A stretch of 64,000 bases of DNA from Solirubrobacter sp963798325 (GCA_963798325.1 CAWCSS010000009.1:930001-994000); one strand, 5' to 3'; positions 49,592-60,375 are shown, numbered from the stretch's first letter. Notes: a model not told the origin generated them from the sequence alone. A program made the numbers and translations.

Positions 49592-50676
49592 AGACCGCGC
49601 TCGCCGGCCTCGCCCTCGCCGCGCTGGTGCCGCTGTTCGTCAGCGACACCGGCATCGTGCTGCACAACCTGATCCTGGCTGCCGCCTATGTGACGATGGC
49701 GCTCGGCCTGAACATCGTCGTCGGCTTTGCCGGGCTGCTCGACCTCGGCTTCGTCGCCTTCTTCGCCATCGGCGCCCACGTCGCCGCCCACTTCGGCTCG
49801 GCCTTCTGGGCCGGCGCGCACTTCTCGCTGTTCTCCGACGCCGCGGGTCGCCCGGGCATCCACCTCAACTTCCTGCTCATCCTCGTCCTGGCGATCGTCG
49901 CCACCTCGATCGTGGGCGTGCTGATCGGCCTGCCCACCCTGCGCCTGCGCGGCGACTACGTCGGAATGGTCACGCTGGCGTTCGGCGAGATCATCGGCCA
50001 GGTCGTCTCCAACGGCCGCGACATCCGTTTCCTGGGCGGGTCGCTGACCGGCGGTGCGGGCGGTATCCCGGTCGTCAACAAGGTCGACCTCCCGTTGCTG
50101 CCCCGCTTCACCGCGCTCGACCTGCGCCCCTGGTACTGGTTCTCGCTCGTCTTCGTCGCGGTGGTGATCCTCGTCAACCTGCGCCTGCGCGACTCGCGTC
50201 TCGGCCGAGCCTGGTTCGCGCTGCGCGACGACGAGACCGCCGCCGCCTGCGCGGGCATCCCGATCGCCCGCACCAAGCTCCTGGCCTACGGGGTCGGCGC
50301 CGCGTTCGGCGGCGTGTCCGGCGCGTTCCTCGCGTCCTACGACAGCATCGTGAACCCGAGCCAGTTCACGTTCGCGTTCTCGATCTTCATCCTCGCGATG
50401 GTCGTGATCGGCGGCCTGGGCTCGATCCGCGGCGTGATCATCGCCGCGGTCGCGCTGTCGGTCTTCAATCACTACCTGCTGCCGAACGTGCTCTACAGCG
50501 TCCCGGGCAAGCTCGGCATGGACTTCGACCTCTCCGAAGTCGCGTCCGGCATCTACGGGCTCCTGCTGGTCCTCGGCGTTCTGCTCAGGTGGCCGTCCCG
50601 TGTGACCGGCCCGGGTGGGTGGGCTGACGTCCGCGAACGAAGACCAGTCGCTGCAGAGGGATCAACCCGGTCCTGA
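49588..50676 (+). CDS. Branched-chain amino acid-type ABC permease (LivM family), orphan
   Basis: 362 residues, about 8-10 TMs. LivM features: LNIVVGFAGLLDLGFVAFFA, IGLPTLRLRGDYVGMVTLAF, GEIIGQ, RLGRAWFALRDDETAAACAG (the EAA-like coupling loop), GVGAAFGGVSGAFLA, MVVIGGLGSIRGVI. A functional transporter needs a second permease, two ATPases and a binding protein; none is present within this window. It is translationally coupled to the CGNR regulator (GTGA). Substrates in the family include amino acids, amides and aromatic acids. Confidence 0.88.
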   Translation: MKTALAGLALAALVPLFVSDTGIVLHNLILAAAYVTMALGLNIVVGFAGLLDLGFVAFFAIGAHVAAHFGSAFWAGAHFSLFSDAAGRPGIHLNFLLILVLAIVATSIVGVLIGLPTLRLRGDYVGMVTLAFGEIIGQVVSNGRDIRFLGGSLTGGAGGIPVVNKVDLPLLPRFTALDLRPWYWFSLVFVAVVILVNLRLRDSRLGRAWFALRDDETAAACAGIPIARTKLLAYGVGAAFGGVSGAFLASYDSIVNPSQFTFAFSIFILAMVVIGGLGSIRGVIIAAVALSVFNHYLLPNVLYSVPGKLGMDFDLSEVASGIYGLLLVLGVLLRWPSRVTGPGGWADVRERRPVAAEGSTRS

Positions 50677-50687
50677 CCGGGGCAATG

Positions 50688-50701
50688 TGTTAGCGATCAC
50701 A
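50688..50701. promoter_or_regulatory. Upstream lac-like operator of the LacI gene
   Basis: TGTTAGCGATCACA, matching 12 of 14 positions of the perfect site at 50754-50767. The two centres are 66 bp apart, about six helical turns, which would suit looping by a tetrameric or cooperative repressor. Confidence 0.55.
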
Positions 50702-50753
50702 TGAGCGGTGTCAAGGCCTTTCCAAGCCGCTCGACCCTCCGTACCATGCATGG

Positions 50754-50767
50754 TGTGAGCGCTCACA
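50754..50767. promoter_or_regulatory. Perfect lac-like operator on the LacI start codon
   Basis: TGTGAGCGCTCACA is a perfect 14-bp palindrome equal to the idealised lac operator core. It covers the GTG start at 50755, and the -10 TACCAT ends 7 nt before that start. Binding would block the leaderless transcript directly, so autoregulation is likely. Confidence 0.75.
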
Positions 50768-51756
50768 GCCGCAGAGCGGTGATGGCCGACGTGGCGAAGC
50801 TCGCCGGCGTCTCTCACCGAACGGTGTCGCGGGTGGTCAACGGCAGCACCGACGTGCGCGCCGAGACGCGCGAGCGCGTGCTCGCGGCGATGACGATGCT
50901 CGACTACCGCCCGAACTCCGCGGCGCGCGCGCTGGCCACCGGCCGCTCGCAGGCGCTCGGGGTCGTGCGCGTGGACACCGCGCTCTACGGCCCGTCCTCG
51001 ACGCTGTTCGGGATCGAACGCGCCGCACACGCCGCCGGCTACCACGTGAGCGTCGCCTCGCAGCGCTGGCTCGACCTCGACTCCACCCTGCGCGCCGTCG
51101 AGCGGCTGCGCACCCAGGGCGTCGACGGCATCCTCGTCATCGGCCCGCGCCGCGAGGCCGCGATCGCCCTGCGCCGCCTGCGCGAGCAGATCGCCGTGGT
51201 GACCGTCGAGGGCTGGCCCGACGCCGGTGTGCCCGGCGTCGCCGCCGACCACGTGCTCGGCGCCACGCTGGCGACGCAACATCTTCTGGAGGCCGGCCAC
51301 CGCACGGTCTGGCACCTCGCCGGGCCGGCCGACTCCACCGACGCCAGACAGCGCGTGCAGGGCTGGCGCTCCACCCTGCAGGCCGCCGGCGCGCCGGTGC
51401 CGGAGCCGCTGCAGGGCGACTGGAGCGCCGCCGCGGGCTACGAGCTCGCGCGCGAGATCCTCGAGCGCCCGGAGATCACCGCGGTCTTCTCGGGCAACGA
51501 CCAGATGGCGCTCGGATTGCTGCGGCGCCTGAACGAGGCGGGCCGCTCGCTGGCGGTCGTCGGCTACGACGACCTTCCCGAGGCGGCGTACTTCAATCCG
51601 CCGCTGACGTCCGTGCGCTGGGACTTCCTGGAGCTGGGCCGGCGCGCGATCGCGCTGTTGCTCACCGAGATCGCGCACCGCAACGGCGTGTCGCCGCGAA
51701 CGCTGGTCGCGCCCACGCTGGTCGTGCGCCAGGTCCGCTCGGCGCCGCACGCGTGA
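50755..51756 (+). CDS. LacI family transcriptional regulator
   Basis: 333 residues. Helix-turn-helix DVAKLAGVSHRTVSRVVNG and hinge helix YRPNSAARALATGRSQALGV, then a periplasmic-binding-like sugar domain (about 70-333; GVDGILVIGPRR, ITAVFSGNDQMALGLLRRL, AVVGYDDLPEAAYFNPPLTS). GTG 50755 is favoured since TACCAT lies 7 nt upstream; ATG 50701 and 50746 are in frame but would fall in the promoter. Two lac-like palindromes flank the promoter. No sugar catabolic or transport operon adjoins it; its distant target may be found by the same palindrome. Confidence 0.9.
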   Translation: MSAHSRRAVMADVAKLAGVSHRTVSRVVNGSTDVRAETRERVLAAMTMLDYRPNSAARALATGRSQALGVVRVDTALYGPSSTLFGIERAAHAAGYHVSVASQRWLDLDSTLRAVERLRTQGVDGILVIGPRREAAIALRRLREQIAVVTVEGWPDAGVPGVAADHVLGATLATQHLLEAGHRTVWHLAGPADSTDARQRVQGWRSTLQAAGAPVPEPLQGDWSAAAGYELAREILERPEITAVFSGNDQMALGLLRRLNEAGRSLAVVGYDDLPEAAYFNPPLTSVRWDFLELGRRAIALLLTEIAHRNGVSPRTLVAPTLVVRQVRSAPHA

Positions 51757-51798
51757 GCCCCCGGCGTCGTTGACTTGCCCGCCGCCTAGACTCGTCGG

Positions 51799-53070
51799 GT
51801 GGGGACCGCTTCGTTGGACGACACACGCCGGTTGCGCGCAGTGCACGCGACCGGCCTGCTCGACACCGAACCGGAGGAGGCGTTCGACCGGCTCGGGCGG
51901 CTCGCAGCGACGTTGCTCGACGCGCCGCACGCCTTCATCACGCTCGTCGACGAGCGGCGGTCGTTCTGGAAGACCGCGATCGGCGTCGACCCCGGCATCC
52001 GCGAGAACACGGTGCAGGAGTCCTTCTGCCAGTACGTGATCGCCAGCGACGAGCCGCTGATCGTGGGCGACGCGGCCAACGACGCGCGCACGCGCGGGAA
52101 CCCGTCGATCGAGCGGATGGGGGTCGCGGCGTGGGCGGGCGTCCCGTTCCGAGGTCCGGACGGCGACACATTGGGGAGTTTCTGTGTCGTCGACGTCGAG
52201 ACACGGGTCTGGACCGACCGCGATCAGCAGATCCTCCAGACGCTCTCTGAGTCGGCCGAGGCCGAGGTCGCGCTGCGGGCCGCGCTGAAGGCCGAGCAGG
52301 CCGCGCGGCTGGAGGCGGACACCGCCGCCTCCAATGCCGGCGCGCTCGCGCGCACGTTGCAGGAGAGCCTGTTGCCGCCGCGGCTGCCGGCCACGCCCGG
52401 GATCGACATCGCCGCCAAGTACCGCCCGGCGGGCGCGGGCGTCGAGGTCGTCGGCGACTTCTACGACGTGTTCCAGTCCGAGAGCGGAGGCTGGAACGTC
52501 GTCATCGGCGACGTCACGGGCAAGGGCGTCGAGGCGGCGAAGGTCACCGCGCTCGCGCACTACACGCTGCGCGCCGCGGCGATGCGGCCGGACACGCCGA
52601 GCGCCGTCCTGGCCACGCTGAACCAGGCGCTGCTCGATCAGGTCTCGATCCACGACCCGCGCTTCCTCACGGCGCTGTACCTCTCGTGCACGCCCACCGC
52701 GTCCGGCGTGGAGATCACGCTGTGCACCGCCGGCCACGACCCACCGGTGCTCAAGCGCCGCACCGGCGAGACCGCGTACGTCGAGGCGCGGGGGACGCTG
52801 CTGGGGGCATTCGACGCGCCCACGCTCACCGACGTGTCGCTCGAGCTCGCCGCCGGTGACCAGTTGCTGCTCTACACCGACGGCGTGGTCGACTCCCGTC
52901 GCGAGCGCGTCCGCCTCGGAAGCGAGCGCCTGCACGAGATCGTCGCGCGCTCGGCCGCCCGGACCGCGCACGAGCTCGTCAGCGACGTCGACCGCGCTGT
53001 GATGGACTACAACGACGGCCTGCTCCCGGACGACGCCGCGATCGTCGCGCTCGTCGCCGCACCGCTCTGA
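51799..53070 (+). CDS. GAF-domain PP2C (SpoIIE-type) serine phosphatase
   Basis: 423 residues: GAF domain about 25-165 (FDRLGRLAATLLDAPHAFIT, VQESFCQYVI, SFCVVDVETRVW), a coiled linker (EAEVALRAALKAEQAARLEA), and the RsbU/SpoIIE phosphatase about 190-420 with LQESLLPPRLPATPGIDIAA, EVVGDFYDVF and VIGDVTGKGVEAA (metal Asp residues), LLLYTDGVVDSR. It would dephosphorylate STAS antagonists such as the one at 42317. GTG 51799 follows TAGACT by 6 nt, leaderless. Cytoplasmic. Confidence 0.92.
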   Translation: MGTASLDDTRRLRAVHATGLLDTEPEEAFDRLGRLAATLLDAPHAFITLVDERRSFWKTAIGVDPGIRENTVQESFCQYVIASDEPLIVGDAANDARTRGNPSIERMGVAAWAGVPFRGPDGDTLGSFCVVDVETRVWTDRDQQILQTLSESAEAEVALRAALKAEQAARLEADTAASNAGALARTLQESLLPPRLPATPGIDIAAKYRPAGAGVEVVGDFYDVFQSESGGWNVVIGDVTGKGVEAAKVTALAHYTLRAAAMRPDTPSAVLATLNQALLDQVSIHDPRFLTALYLSCTPTASGVEITLCTAGHDPPVLKRRTGETAYVEARGTLLGAFDAPTLTDVSLELAAGDQLLLYTDGVVDSRRERVRLGSERLHEIVARSAARTAHELVSDVDRAVMDYNDGLLPDDAAIVALVAAPL

Positions 53071-53134
53071 GGGTTTGACCGCCGTCGGCCTTGGAGAAGC
53101 ATCTCTGAGGACGTTCCCCAGGAGGCATTTCGAG

Positions 53135-54648
53135 ATGACTGACCAGCAGCGGCCGAAGACCACCACCGACGCGGGCATCCCGGCGGCGAGTGACGAGTTC
53201 TCGCTGACCGTCGGCGAGCAGGGCCCGACCGTTCTGCACGACCACTACACGGTCCAGAAGATCCAGCACTTCAATCGCGAGCGGGTGCCGGAGCGCGTGG
53301 TCCACGCCAAGGGCAGCGGCGCGCACGGGTTCTTCGAGGTGACCAACGACGTCAGCCAGTTCACGAAGGCGGACCTGTTCCAGCCCGGCAGGCGCACCGA
53401 GATGTTCGCGCGCTTCTCGACCGTGGCCGGTGAGCAGGGCTTCGCCGACACCGTGCGCGACCCGCGCGGCTTCGCGCTGAAGTTCTACACCGAGCAGGGC
53501 AACTACGACCTGGTGGGCAACAACACGCCGATCTTCTTCGTCCGCGACGCGTCGAAGTTCCAGGACTTCATCCACTCCCAGAAGCGCCTGCCGGACACCG
53601 GGATGCGCTCCAACGACATGCAGTGGGACTTCTGGACGCTGTCCCCGGAATCGGCGCACCAGGTGCTGATCCTGATGTCCGACCGCGGCATCCCGCGCAC
53701 CTATCGGAACATGCACGGCTTCGGCTCGCACACCTTCTCGTGGATGAACGCCGGCGGCGAGAAGTTCTTCATCAAGTACCACTTCAAGTCCAGCCAGGGC
53801 ATCGAGAACTTCACCCAGGCCGAGGGCGACCAGATGTCCGCCGAGGACCCGGACTTCCACCGCCGCGATCTGCGCCAGGCGATCGACTCGGGCAACGCGC
53901 CCGAATGGCGCCTCGAGGTCCAGGTGATGCCCTTCGCGGAGGCCGCGGACTACCGCTTCAACCCGTTCGACCTGACCAAGGTCTGGCCGCACGGCGACTA
54001 CCCGGCGATCGAGGTCGGCCGGATGGTGCTCGACCGCAACCCCGCGAACTTCTTCGCCGAGGTCGAGCAGGCGGGCTTCTCCCCCGCCAACCTCGTCCCG
54101 GGCATCGGCCTGAGCCCGGACAAGATGCTGATGGGGCGGATCTTCAGCTACCACGACACGCACCTGCACCGGATCGGCGCCAACCACGAGCAGCTGCCGA
54201 TCAACGCGCCCAAGGTCGAGGTCAACTCGTACAACAAGGACGGGCACATGACCTACAGGCACTCCGGCGACCAGCCCGTCTACGCCCCGAACTCGCACGG
54301 CGGCCCGATGGCCGACCCGGCGCTCGGCGCCGAGATCGGCTGGTCGGTCGAGGGCGCCGAGATCGGCCGCTACGCCAACGCCAAGCACGCCGAGGACGAC
54401 GACTTCGGCCAGGCCGGCACGCTCTACCGCGAGGTCATGAGCGACATGGACCGCGACCACCTGGTCGACAACATCGTCGGCCACGCGAGCGACGAGGTGG
54501 CGAGCGAGACCCAGGCGCGCGTCGTCGCCTACTGGAGCTCGGTCGACGCCGACCTCGGCGCACGCGTGGCGCAGGGGCTCGGCGTCAACCTGCGCGAGGG
54601 CCGGTTCTCACGCTCGCGCGAGACGGTGGCGGAGCACGCGAACCGGGC

Positions 54649-54652
<4 letters not shown>
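53135..54652 (+). CDS. katA: Monofunctional haem catalase (small-subunit type)
   Basis: 505 residues, the usual length of clade 3 catalases. Distal His in ERVVHAKGSGAHGFFEVTND, Asn in NYDLVGNNTPIFFVRD, proximal haem Tyr in RIFSYHDTHLHRIGAN, NADPH-binding region MHGFGSHTFSWMN. Destroys hydrogen peroxide in the cytoplasm. A strong AGGAGG ribosome site precedes ATG 53135 by 9 nt, unlike the leaderless genes around it. A TTGACC at 53075 may be its -35. Stop overlaps the convergent NCS1 gene by 4 nt. Confidence 0.96.
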
Positions 54653-56100
<1,448 letters not shown>

Positions 56101-56157
56101 ACAGACACCCCCATCGGCGAAGTAGACCACTCCGCGCGGCGGATCCGTTCATGGTGG

Positions 56158-56225
56158 TCAGATCGCGGTCCGCCCGCCGTCGGTGGCCAGGACCGCGCCG
56201 GTGATGCAACGCGTGAGCGCGACCG
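56158..56225 (-). pseudogene. C-terminal relic of an SDR (minus strand)
   Basis: Minus strand reads SRAVALTRCITGAVLATDGG then RTAI and a stop at 56158. This is the end of a short-chain dehydrogenase (usual YITGAVLAVDGGRTA). Nothing else of the gene is present upstream. Confidence 0.6.
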
Positions 56226-56261
56226 CCCGGGAGCGGGTGAACGGAGGCCACCGCCGTCCCG

Positions 56262-56310
56262 ACTCACCGGAACGGGACTGTTGATCGACGGTGGCTACCT
56301 CGCGCGCTGA
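56262..56310 (+). pseudogene. C-terminal relic of a second SDR (plus strand)
   Basis: Plus strand reads RLTGTGLLIDGGYLAR and a stop at 56310, the end of another short-chain dehydrogenase (usual VTGTVLVVDGGYLAR). It lies head-on beside the minus-strand SDR relic; 56101-56380 thus contains two unrelated SDR tails and no intact gene. Confidence 0.6.
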
Positions 56311-56380
56311 GTAGTAGGCTCGCCCGCGTATTCGTCCAGGCGGCCAACGAATGCGGGGCCGCGGGCATAAGGGAGAGGGC

Positions 56381-59300
56381 ATGGGTTGGGAGAGAACCCT
56401 GACGGCGTTCGTGGCTGCGGCTGCGTTCATCGGGGTGGCGCCGACGGTGGCCGGCGCGGCGGATGACACCTACAACGGCTCGCAGATGTGGCTGCGCTAT
56501 ACGCCGGTCACCGACGCGAGCCTGCTCGCGCAGTACCGCGCGGCGGTCACCGGCGTGGTCGTCGAGAACACCGACGCGAACAAGGTCCCCCGTCAGACGG
56601 CGAACCTGCGGATGGAGACCGGCGCGACCGAGAAGCTCGTCGAGTCCTCGTTGGAAGCGGCGCGCGACGAATTGGTGCGCGGGCTCAGCGGGCTGCTCGA
56701 TCAGCCCGTGCCGGTCCGCACACCCGACAGCGTCCCTGATGGTTCGGTCATCGTCGGGACACGTGCCAGCTCGGAGCTGGTACGAGCGGCGCTGACCGAG
56801 AGCGACCTGGCGGCGGCCGGCCCCGAGGGCTACGTGATCCGCTCGGTCGGGCGCAACACGGTGATCGCGGGCAACACCGACCTCGGCGCGCTCTACGGCA
56901 GCTTCGCGTTCCTGCGCCTGATCCAGACGCAGCAGCCGATCACCGGCCTCGGCGTCGCCTCGGCGCCGAAGATCAAGCACCGCCACCTCAACTACTGGGA
57001 CACCGAGCGCCTCTACGCGGGCAACAACACGGCGGGGACGGGCGGACTCAATGGTGAGAACGGCGCGGTCTTCGACTTCGCCGCCACCGGGGCGAGCGCG
57101 ACGAAGAACCTGCCGGTGATCCTCAGCCGCTACATCGTCGTCGCGCGGGCGCTGGCCTCGCTCGGCATCAACGGCATCACGATCAACAACGTCAACGCCA
57201 ACAACGCCTACCTGACAACGGCCTACATCGCCCAGGAGGCGGCGCTGGCCGACGCGCTGCGCCCGTACGGCGTGCACCTCGCGCTCTCGATCAACTACAC
57301 GGCGCCGACCGACTCGCGCTTCGCGCCGGACACGTTGACCAACCAGCAGCTCGACCCGTACAGCACCGCCTTCCGCGGCTGGTGGACGCGCAAGGCGCAG
57401 CAGCTGCAGGCCGCGATCCCGGACTTCGTCGGCTTCACGGTCAAGGCCAACTCCGAGGGCCAGCCGGGGCCGCAGGACTTCGGCTACGACCACGGCGACG
57501 GCGCCAACGGTGTGGCGGCCTCGCTCGCTCCGCTGGGGATGACCGTCTTCTGGCGGACGTTCGTCTACAACGCCGACGTCGACCATGACCGGCTCAAGCG
57601 CGCGTTCCTCGAATTCGACCCGATCGACAACGCGAAGCGCTTCGCGCCCAACGTGTTCCTGCAGACCAAGAACGGCCCGCTGGACTTCCAGGGCCGCGAG
57701 CCGGTCCACCCGATGTTCGGCCGCATGGAGAACACCAACCAGGCGCTCGAGCTGCAGATCACGCAGGAGTACACGGGCCAGAACAAGATGCTCACCTACC
57801 TCGCGCCGATGTGGGAGGAGACGCTCAAGACCGACACCTACGCGACCAACGCGCCGGCCGGCAAGCGGCTGGTGGGCAACGTGATCGACGGCTCCGCCCA
57901 AGGGCAACCGGACACCGCGATCGTCGGCGTGGCCAACCTCGGCAACGCTGACAACCTCACCGGGCATCACTTCGCGCAGGCCAACCTCTACGCCTGGGGT
58001 CGCCTGGCTTGGGACTGGACGGCCGGCTCGGAGGACATCGCGCGCGAATGGGTGCGGATGACCTGGAGCAACGACGCGCCGGTCGTGGACACGATCGTGA
58101 AGATGATGATGGGCTCGCGCGAAGCCCTGGCGAGCTATCAGACGCCGCTCGGCATCGGGCATCAGTTCCGCTCCAGCGACCACTACGGGCCGATGCCCAA
58201 CGAGTGGTTCCAGCGAGACGACTGGAGCCCTGTCTATTACAACCAGGCCGACAGCGCCGGCATCGGGTTCGACCGCACGGCCACCGGCTCGAACATGGTC
58301 GCGCAGTATTTCCCGACGCTCGAGCAGCGCTTCGGGAACATCGCGACGACGCCGGAGAACCTGCTCGCGTGGTTCCACCACGTGCCGTGGGACTACCGGA
58401 TGGCCAGTGGGCGAACCTACTGGGACGAGCTCGTCTACCGCTACCAGATGGGCGTCGAGTACGTGACCTGGATGCGCGAGGCGTGGGATGCGCTGCAGCC
58501 GTCCATCGACGCGCGCCGCTTCGGCGAGGTCAAGGCGCGGCTGGCGACGCACGAGACCGACGCGGGCTCGTGGCGCGACACGAGCGTCAACTACTGGCGT
58601 GAGTTCAGCGGGCGCGACGTGCCGGTCGACGGCGGGCCGCTGTCGGCCAAGATCACCGTGGCCGGAAAGGAGATCGGCGGGTTCAACCTCTCCGACGCGA
58701 CCTACTCGGTCCCGGTCGCGGCGGGGGCGTCACCGACCATCACCGCGGTCAGGACCGCCGACCCGGCGGCGCGGGCGCAGATCGTCTCGCAGGCGTCCGC
58801 CGTGCCCGGGCAGGCGATCGTCAAGGTCACCAAGGACGACTTCTTCGGGCCGATCGTCAAGAACTACGTGTTCAACCTCGTGCCGGACACGACGCTGCGT
58901 TCGCTGCGCGTCAACGGCAGGCCGCTCTCGCTGAAGCCCGGCGTGCTCAGTTACAACGCGGTCATGAACGCGAGCCCGGACGCCGCCGCGCAGGTCGTCG
59001 CCGACGCGAGCGATCCGGCGGCGACGGTGAGCGTCGAGCCCGCCGCCTCGTTGACCGGGCAGGCGAAGGTCACGGTCACCAACGGCGCGGCGTCGTCGGT
59101 CTACACCGTCAACCTCGACACCACCAACGCGGGCAGCGACGAGTTCGGGACGCTCGGCTCGCAGTGGCAGATCCTGCGTCCCGACGCGGCGCGCTGGCGC
59201 GTCGCGGACGGCTCGCTGGTGATCACCGCGCAGAACGGCGACCTGCAGGGCAACACCAACACGGCCAAGAACGTCGTGCTCCAGGACGTCAACGGCGACT

Positions 59301-60121
59301 GGACGATGGAGTCCAAGCTCGTCTTCTCGCGCCCGCTGGCCAACAACAACGAGCAGGGCGGGATCATCGCCTACAACAGCGACCAGAACTACGTGAAGCT
59401 GGCGTGGGAGATGAGCGCGGCCACGCAGCCGATCAACCGGCTGCGGGTGGTCGTGATCCGCGAGCAGAACGGCTCCGCCACGACGCTCCAGATCCAGGGG
59501 CCCGACGCGCAGCAGATCGTCGGCTCGGGCGGCGCGATCTGGCTGCGGCTGGCCAAGATCGGCAGCACCTACAAGGCCTACTACTCGGGTGACGGCAGCG
59601 TCTACCGCTACATGGGGTCGACGACGCTCAACGTCGAGGCGACCAAGGCGGGCGTGCTGGCCTTCAACCGCGGCGGGAACTCGACCGACCTCGACGTCGC
59701 GTTCGACTACTTCCACATCGCCAGTTCCGGCGATGCGGTCCCGGCGCTCTCCACGGACGCCGAGGGCGGCGCCGGCGGGACCGTGCCGGCGACGCTGGCG
59801 CTGACGCTCGGCGCTCCGGCGACGTTCGGGACGTTCACCCCCGGCATGGAGAAGGAGTACACGGCGTCGATGACGGCCAACGTGATCTCCACCGCGGGCG
59901 ACGCGGCGTTGACCGTCTCGGACCCGGGCCACCTGACGAACGGAGCGTTCTCGCTCCCGCAGCCGCTGCAGGTGGCGTTCTCGAAGTCCGCGTGGACGAC
60001 GCCGGTGTCCAACGATCCGGTGGCGATCACGTTCAAGCAGGCGATCGGCGCGACCGACGCGCTGCGCACCGGCAGCTACAGCAGGACGCTGACCTTCACG
60101 CTCTCGACCACGACGCCCTAG
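56381..60121 (+). CDS. Secreted multidomain GH67 alpha-glucuronidase
   Basis: 1246 residues. Signal peptide 1-28 (TLTAFVAAAAFIGVAPTVAG), GH67 catalytic region about 30-730, two cadherin-like beta-sandwich modules (about 750-905), a concanavalin/LamG-like module resembling the GH43 C-terminal domain (about 920-1115; DEFGTLGSQWQILRP, NNNEQGGIIAYNSDQNYVKL) and a C-terminal beta-sandwich (about 1130-1246). Catalytic acids expected for GH67 are visible: Glu in VKANSEGQPGPQDFG, Asp in FLEFDPIDN, Glu in DFQGREPVHPMFG. It removes 4-O-methyl-glucuronic acid from xylo-oligosaccharides. Most GH67 enzymes are intracellular and about 680-720 residues, so secretion and added modules are unusual. AAGGGAGAGG precedes ATG 56381. 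Confidence 0.9.
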   Translation: MGWERTLTAFVAAAAFIGVAPTVAGAADDTYNGSQMWLRYTPVTDASLLAQYRAAVTGVVVENTDANKVPRQTANLRMETGATEKLVESSLEAARDELVRGLSGLLDQPVPVRTPDSVPDGSVIVGTRASSELVRAALTESDLAAAGPEGYVIRSVGRNTVIAGNTDLGALYGSFAFLRLIQTQQPITGLGVASAPKIKHRHLNYWDTERLYAGNNTAGTGGLNGENGAVFDFAATGASATKNLPVILSRYIVVARALASLGINGITINNVNANNAYLTTAYIAQEAALADALRPYGVHLALSINYTAPTDSRFAPDTLTNQQLDPYSTAFRGWWTRKAQQLQAAIPDFVGFTVKANSEGQPGPQDFGYDHGDGANGVAASLAPLGMTVFWRTFVYNADVDHDRLKRAFLEFDPIDNAKRFAPNVFLQTKNGPLDFQGREPVHPMFGRMENTNQALELQITQEYTGQNKMLTYLAPMWEETLKTDTYATNAPAGKRLVGNVIDGSAQGQPDTAIVGVANLGNADNLTGHHFAQANLYAWGRLAWDWTAGSEDIAREWVRMTWSNDAPVVDTIVKMMMGSREALASYQTPLGIGHQFRSSDHYGPMPNEWFQRDDWSPVYYNQADSAGIGFDRTATGSNMVAQYFPTLEQRFGNIATTPENLLAWFHHVPWDYRMASGRTYWDELVYRYQMGVEYVTWMREAWDALQPSIDARRFGEVKARLATHETDAGSWRDTSVNYWREFSGRDVPVDGGPLSAKITVAGKEIGGFNLSDATYSVPVAAGASPTITAVRTADPAARAQIVSQASAVPGQAIVKVTKDDFFGPIVKNYVFNLVPDTTLRSLRVNGRPLSLKPGVLSYNAVMNASPDAAAQVVADASDPAATVSVEPAASLTGQAKVTVTNGAASSVYTVNLDTTNAGSDEFGTLGSQWQILRPDAARWRVADGSLVITAQNGDLQGNTNTAKNVVLQDVNGDWTMESKLVFSRPLANNNEQGGIIAYNSDQNYVKLAWEMSAATQPINRLRVVVIREQNGSATTLQIQGPDAQQIVGSGGAIWLRLAKIGSTYKAYYSGDGSVYRYMGSTTLNVEATKAGVLAFNRGGNSTDLDVAFDYFHIASSGDAVPALSTDAEGGAGGTVPATLALTLGAPATFGTFTPGMEKEYTASMTANVISTAGDAALTVSDPGHLTNGAFSLPQPLQVAFSKSAWTTPVSNDPVAITFKQAIGATDALRTGSYSRTLTFTLSTTTP

Positions 60122-60375
60122 AGCTCCAGGGGCAGTGCGACGACGACCGCGGCCACGGCCGCGGTCGTCAGCGTGAGCGCCAGCAGCTGTGACATCCGGG
60201 CGCCGCGGATCACCGCGGCGGTGGCCGCGAGCAGCGCCAGCGCGACGGGGAGGATCAACAGGCCCGCCGTGCGGTGCAGGCCCGCGGACGCGATCAACGT
60301 GGCGATCGCGGCCAGCGCCAGCCCGGTTCGCTGCCACGCGAGCCGCGTCCGGGCGCGGGCGTCCTCATACGGCAT
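60118..60375 (-). CDS. DUF202 family membrane protein (short)
   Basis: 85 residues: cytoplasmic DARARTRLAWQRTGLALAAI (the conserved R-x-x-LAWxRT DUF202 signature) and three TMs. Function unknown. Its ATG overlaps the end of the second DUF202 gene by 11 nt and its stop overlaps the GH67 gene by 4 nt. Confidence 0.82.
   Translation of the reverse strand: MPYEDARARTRLAWQRTGLALAAIATLIASAGLHRTAGLLILPVALALLAATAAVIRGARMSQLLALTLTTAAVAAVVVALPLEL

Noticed and set aside
50662..53178. An 838-codon open frame on the minus strand opposite LacI and SpoIIE genes
   Set aside because: Antisense shadow across two clear genes and their gap; composition dominated by Arg, Gly, Val, His without any domain.
56264..58552. 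A 762-codon minus-strand frame opposite the GH67 gene
   Set aside because: Shadow of the alpha-glucuronidase; no motif and no ribosome site.
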